Shown in pieces: positions 5,357-5,790 of a DNA stretch of 5,790 nucleotides. The DNA is taken from positions 1 through 5,790 of the forward strand of contig JBOGVU010000126.1 in the NCBI GenBank assembly GCA_050692915.1, written 5' to 3'. Numbering within the stretch: the first letter of the stretch is position 1; every line of letters starts with the position of its first letter. Below the pieces are notes generated by a model. It saw only the letters and a list, made by a program, of their open reading frames with translations. It was not told the DNA's origin and ran no database searches. This stretch comes from CALAEC01 sp050692915. Lineage in GTDB: Bacteria; Actinomycetota; UBA4738; CALAEC01. The position numbers and the translations under genes were made by a program.

Positions 5357-5362
5357 TAGCCT
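5357..5362 (+). promoter_or_regulatory. Candidate -10 box upstream of trmI
   Basis: TAGCCT lies within CTGGAGTAGC (5351-5360), a 10-mer identical to the one at the clpS promoter and at the same 19-nt distance from a GTG (here 5370). By analogy transcription would start at or near 5370. An overlapping TAGGTT (5362-5367) is an alternative box giving a start a few bases later. Confidence 0.4.
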
Positions 5363-5369
5363 AGGTTCG

Positions 5370-5438
5370 GTGAGGGTTCGACTGTGCAACCGGGGCCGCG
5401 AGGTATGCGGACTGCCCACCACCGGGCGGTACGGGTGA
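5370..5438 (+). promoter_or_regulatory. Candidate leaderless upstream ORF (22 codons) of trmI
   Basis: A GTG sits 7 nt after the TAGCCT box and opens a 22-codon frame ending in TGA at 5436-5438. It begins V-R-V-R-L-C-N-R and contains two cysteines. Its stop overlaps the in-frame trmI GTG at 5435 as GTGA, the usual arrangement for coupled translation. It also contains GAGGG (5372-5376), which could be a ribosome site for the trmI GTG at 5384. No homology is recognised, and a chance short frame remains quite possible. Confidence 0.25.
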
Positions 5439-5790
5439 ACGGGGAGCCGTTCCGGGCGGGGGAGCGGGTCGTGCTCCTCGACGAGCGAGGCAGGCGCTAT
5501 CTGGTGCGCCTGGAGTCCGGAGGCACCTTCCACTTCCACGGCGGGGCCCTGCCCCACGACCTCGTGCTCGGCTCGGAGGAGGGGACCACGGTCCACTCAA
5601 CCACGGGGGCCCCGCTCCTGTGCTTCCGGCCCCGGCTGGCGGACTTCGTGCTGAAGATGGGGCGGGGGGCGCAGGTGATCTATCCCAAGGACCTCGGCCC
5701 CATCCTGGTCTCCGCCGACGTGTTCCCAGGCGCCCGGGTCCTGGAGGCGGGGACCGGCTCCGGGGCCCTGACCCTGGCCCTGTGTCGAGC
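5384..5790 (+). CDS. trmI: tRNA (adenine-58-N1)-methyltransferase TrmI, N-terminal part
   Basis: TrmI uses S-adenosylmethionine to methylate N1 of A58 in the T-loop of tRNA and works as a tetramer. The gene runs off the right edge, leaving about 135 codons. The N-terminal beta-barrel is seen (FRAGERVVLLDERGRRYLVRL, split over 23-43, and FHFHGGALPHDLVLG), then the family signature RLADFVLKMGRGAQVIYPKD (84-103) and the SAM-binding motif I EAGTGSGALTLAL (121-133). It resembles Mycobacterium tuberculosis Rv2118c throughout. Start choice is uncertain: GTG 5384 has GAGGG 7 nt upstream; ATG 5405 has its GAGG too close; GTG 5435 best matches the Rv2118c N-terminus and overlaps the stop of a small upstream frame. 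In many Actinomycetota this gene precedes the proteasome ATPase and Pup genes, so those may follow outside the window (inference). Confidence 0.9.
   Translation, partial: MQPGPRGMRTAHHRAVRVNGEPFRAGERVVLLDERGRRYLVRLESGGTFHFHGGALPHDLVLGSEEGTTVHSTTGAPLLCFRPRLADFVLKMGRGAQVIYPKDLGPILVSADVFPGARVLEAGTGSGALTLALCR

Noticed and set aside
1..5790. tRNA or rRNA genes, insertion sequences, CRISPR arrays, phage or toxin-antitoxin modules
   Set aside because: Both strands were read for these; the genes fill nearly all of the window, no gap exceeds about 100 nt, and no suitable repeats or conserved RNA blocks were seen.

Overview
The window is very GC-rich, with third codon positions almost all G or C, many GTG starts, Shine-Dalgarno starts mixed with apparently leaderless ones, and actinobacterial-looking proteins (short ClpS, InhA-like enoyl reductase, TrmI close to mycobacterial Rv2118c). 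I infer a chromosomal segment of a high-GC Actinomycetota member, possibly a deep-branching or uncultured lineage. I see no mobile element, tRNA, rRNA or CRISPR array. All seven genes look intact, except that the last runs off the window.

Layout. The left part is on the minus strand. Reading leftward from a divergent promoter region near 3351-3447 are a D-Ala-D-Ala carboxypeptidase (dacB, 3350-2142), a membrane-anchored blue-copper protein (2089-1580) and a secreted, probably lipid-anchored PQQ-dependent sugar dehydrogenase (1560-382). A strong hairpin follows (336-374), then clpS (316-23) with its own promoter. On the plus strand are an InhA/FabI-type enoyl-ACP reductase (3448-4227), a lipoprotein HtrA protease with one PDZ domain (4276-5340) and the start of a tRNA m1A58 methyltransferase, trmI (about 5384 onward, truncated).

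How the genes fit together. Two themes appear. One is the cell envelope: dacB trims peptidoglycan, fabI elongates fatty acids, HtrA handles damaged exported proteins, and the cupredoxin/PQQ-dehydrogenase pair looks like an extracytoplasmic electron-transfer unit. The other is protein quality control: ClpS is the N-degron adaptor of Clp protease, HtrA is an envelope protease, and trmI in many Actinomycetota lies beside the Pup-proteasome genes, so that locus may begin just past the right edge.

The most interesting signals are in the short intergenic gaps. TANNNT -10 boxes lie 6-8 nt from the start codons of clpS, fabI and htrA. Paired GGAACC elements sit at matching positions upstream of clpS and htrA. 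An identical 10-mer lies 19 nt before a GTG at both clpS and trmI, and at trmI it points to a possible leaderless 22-codon upstream ORF whose stop overlaps a candidate trmI start. These are ordinary genes with possibly unusual regulation; I did not find a convincing wholly new system.
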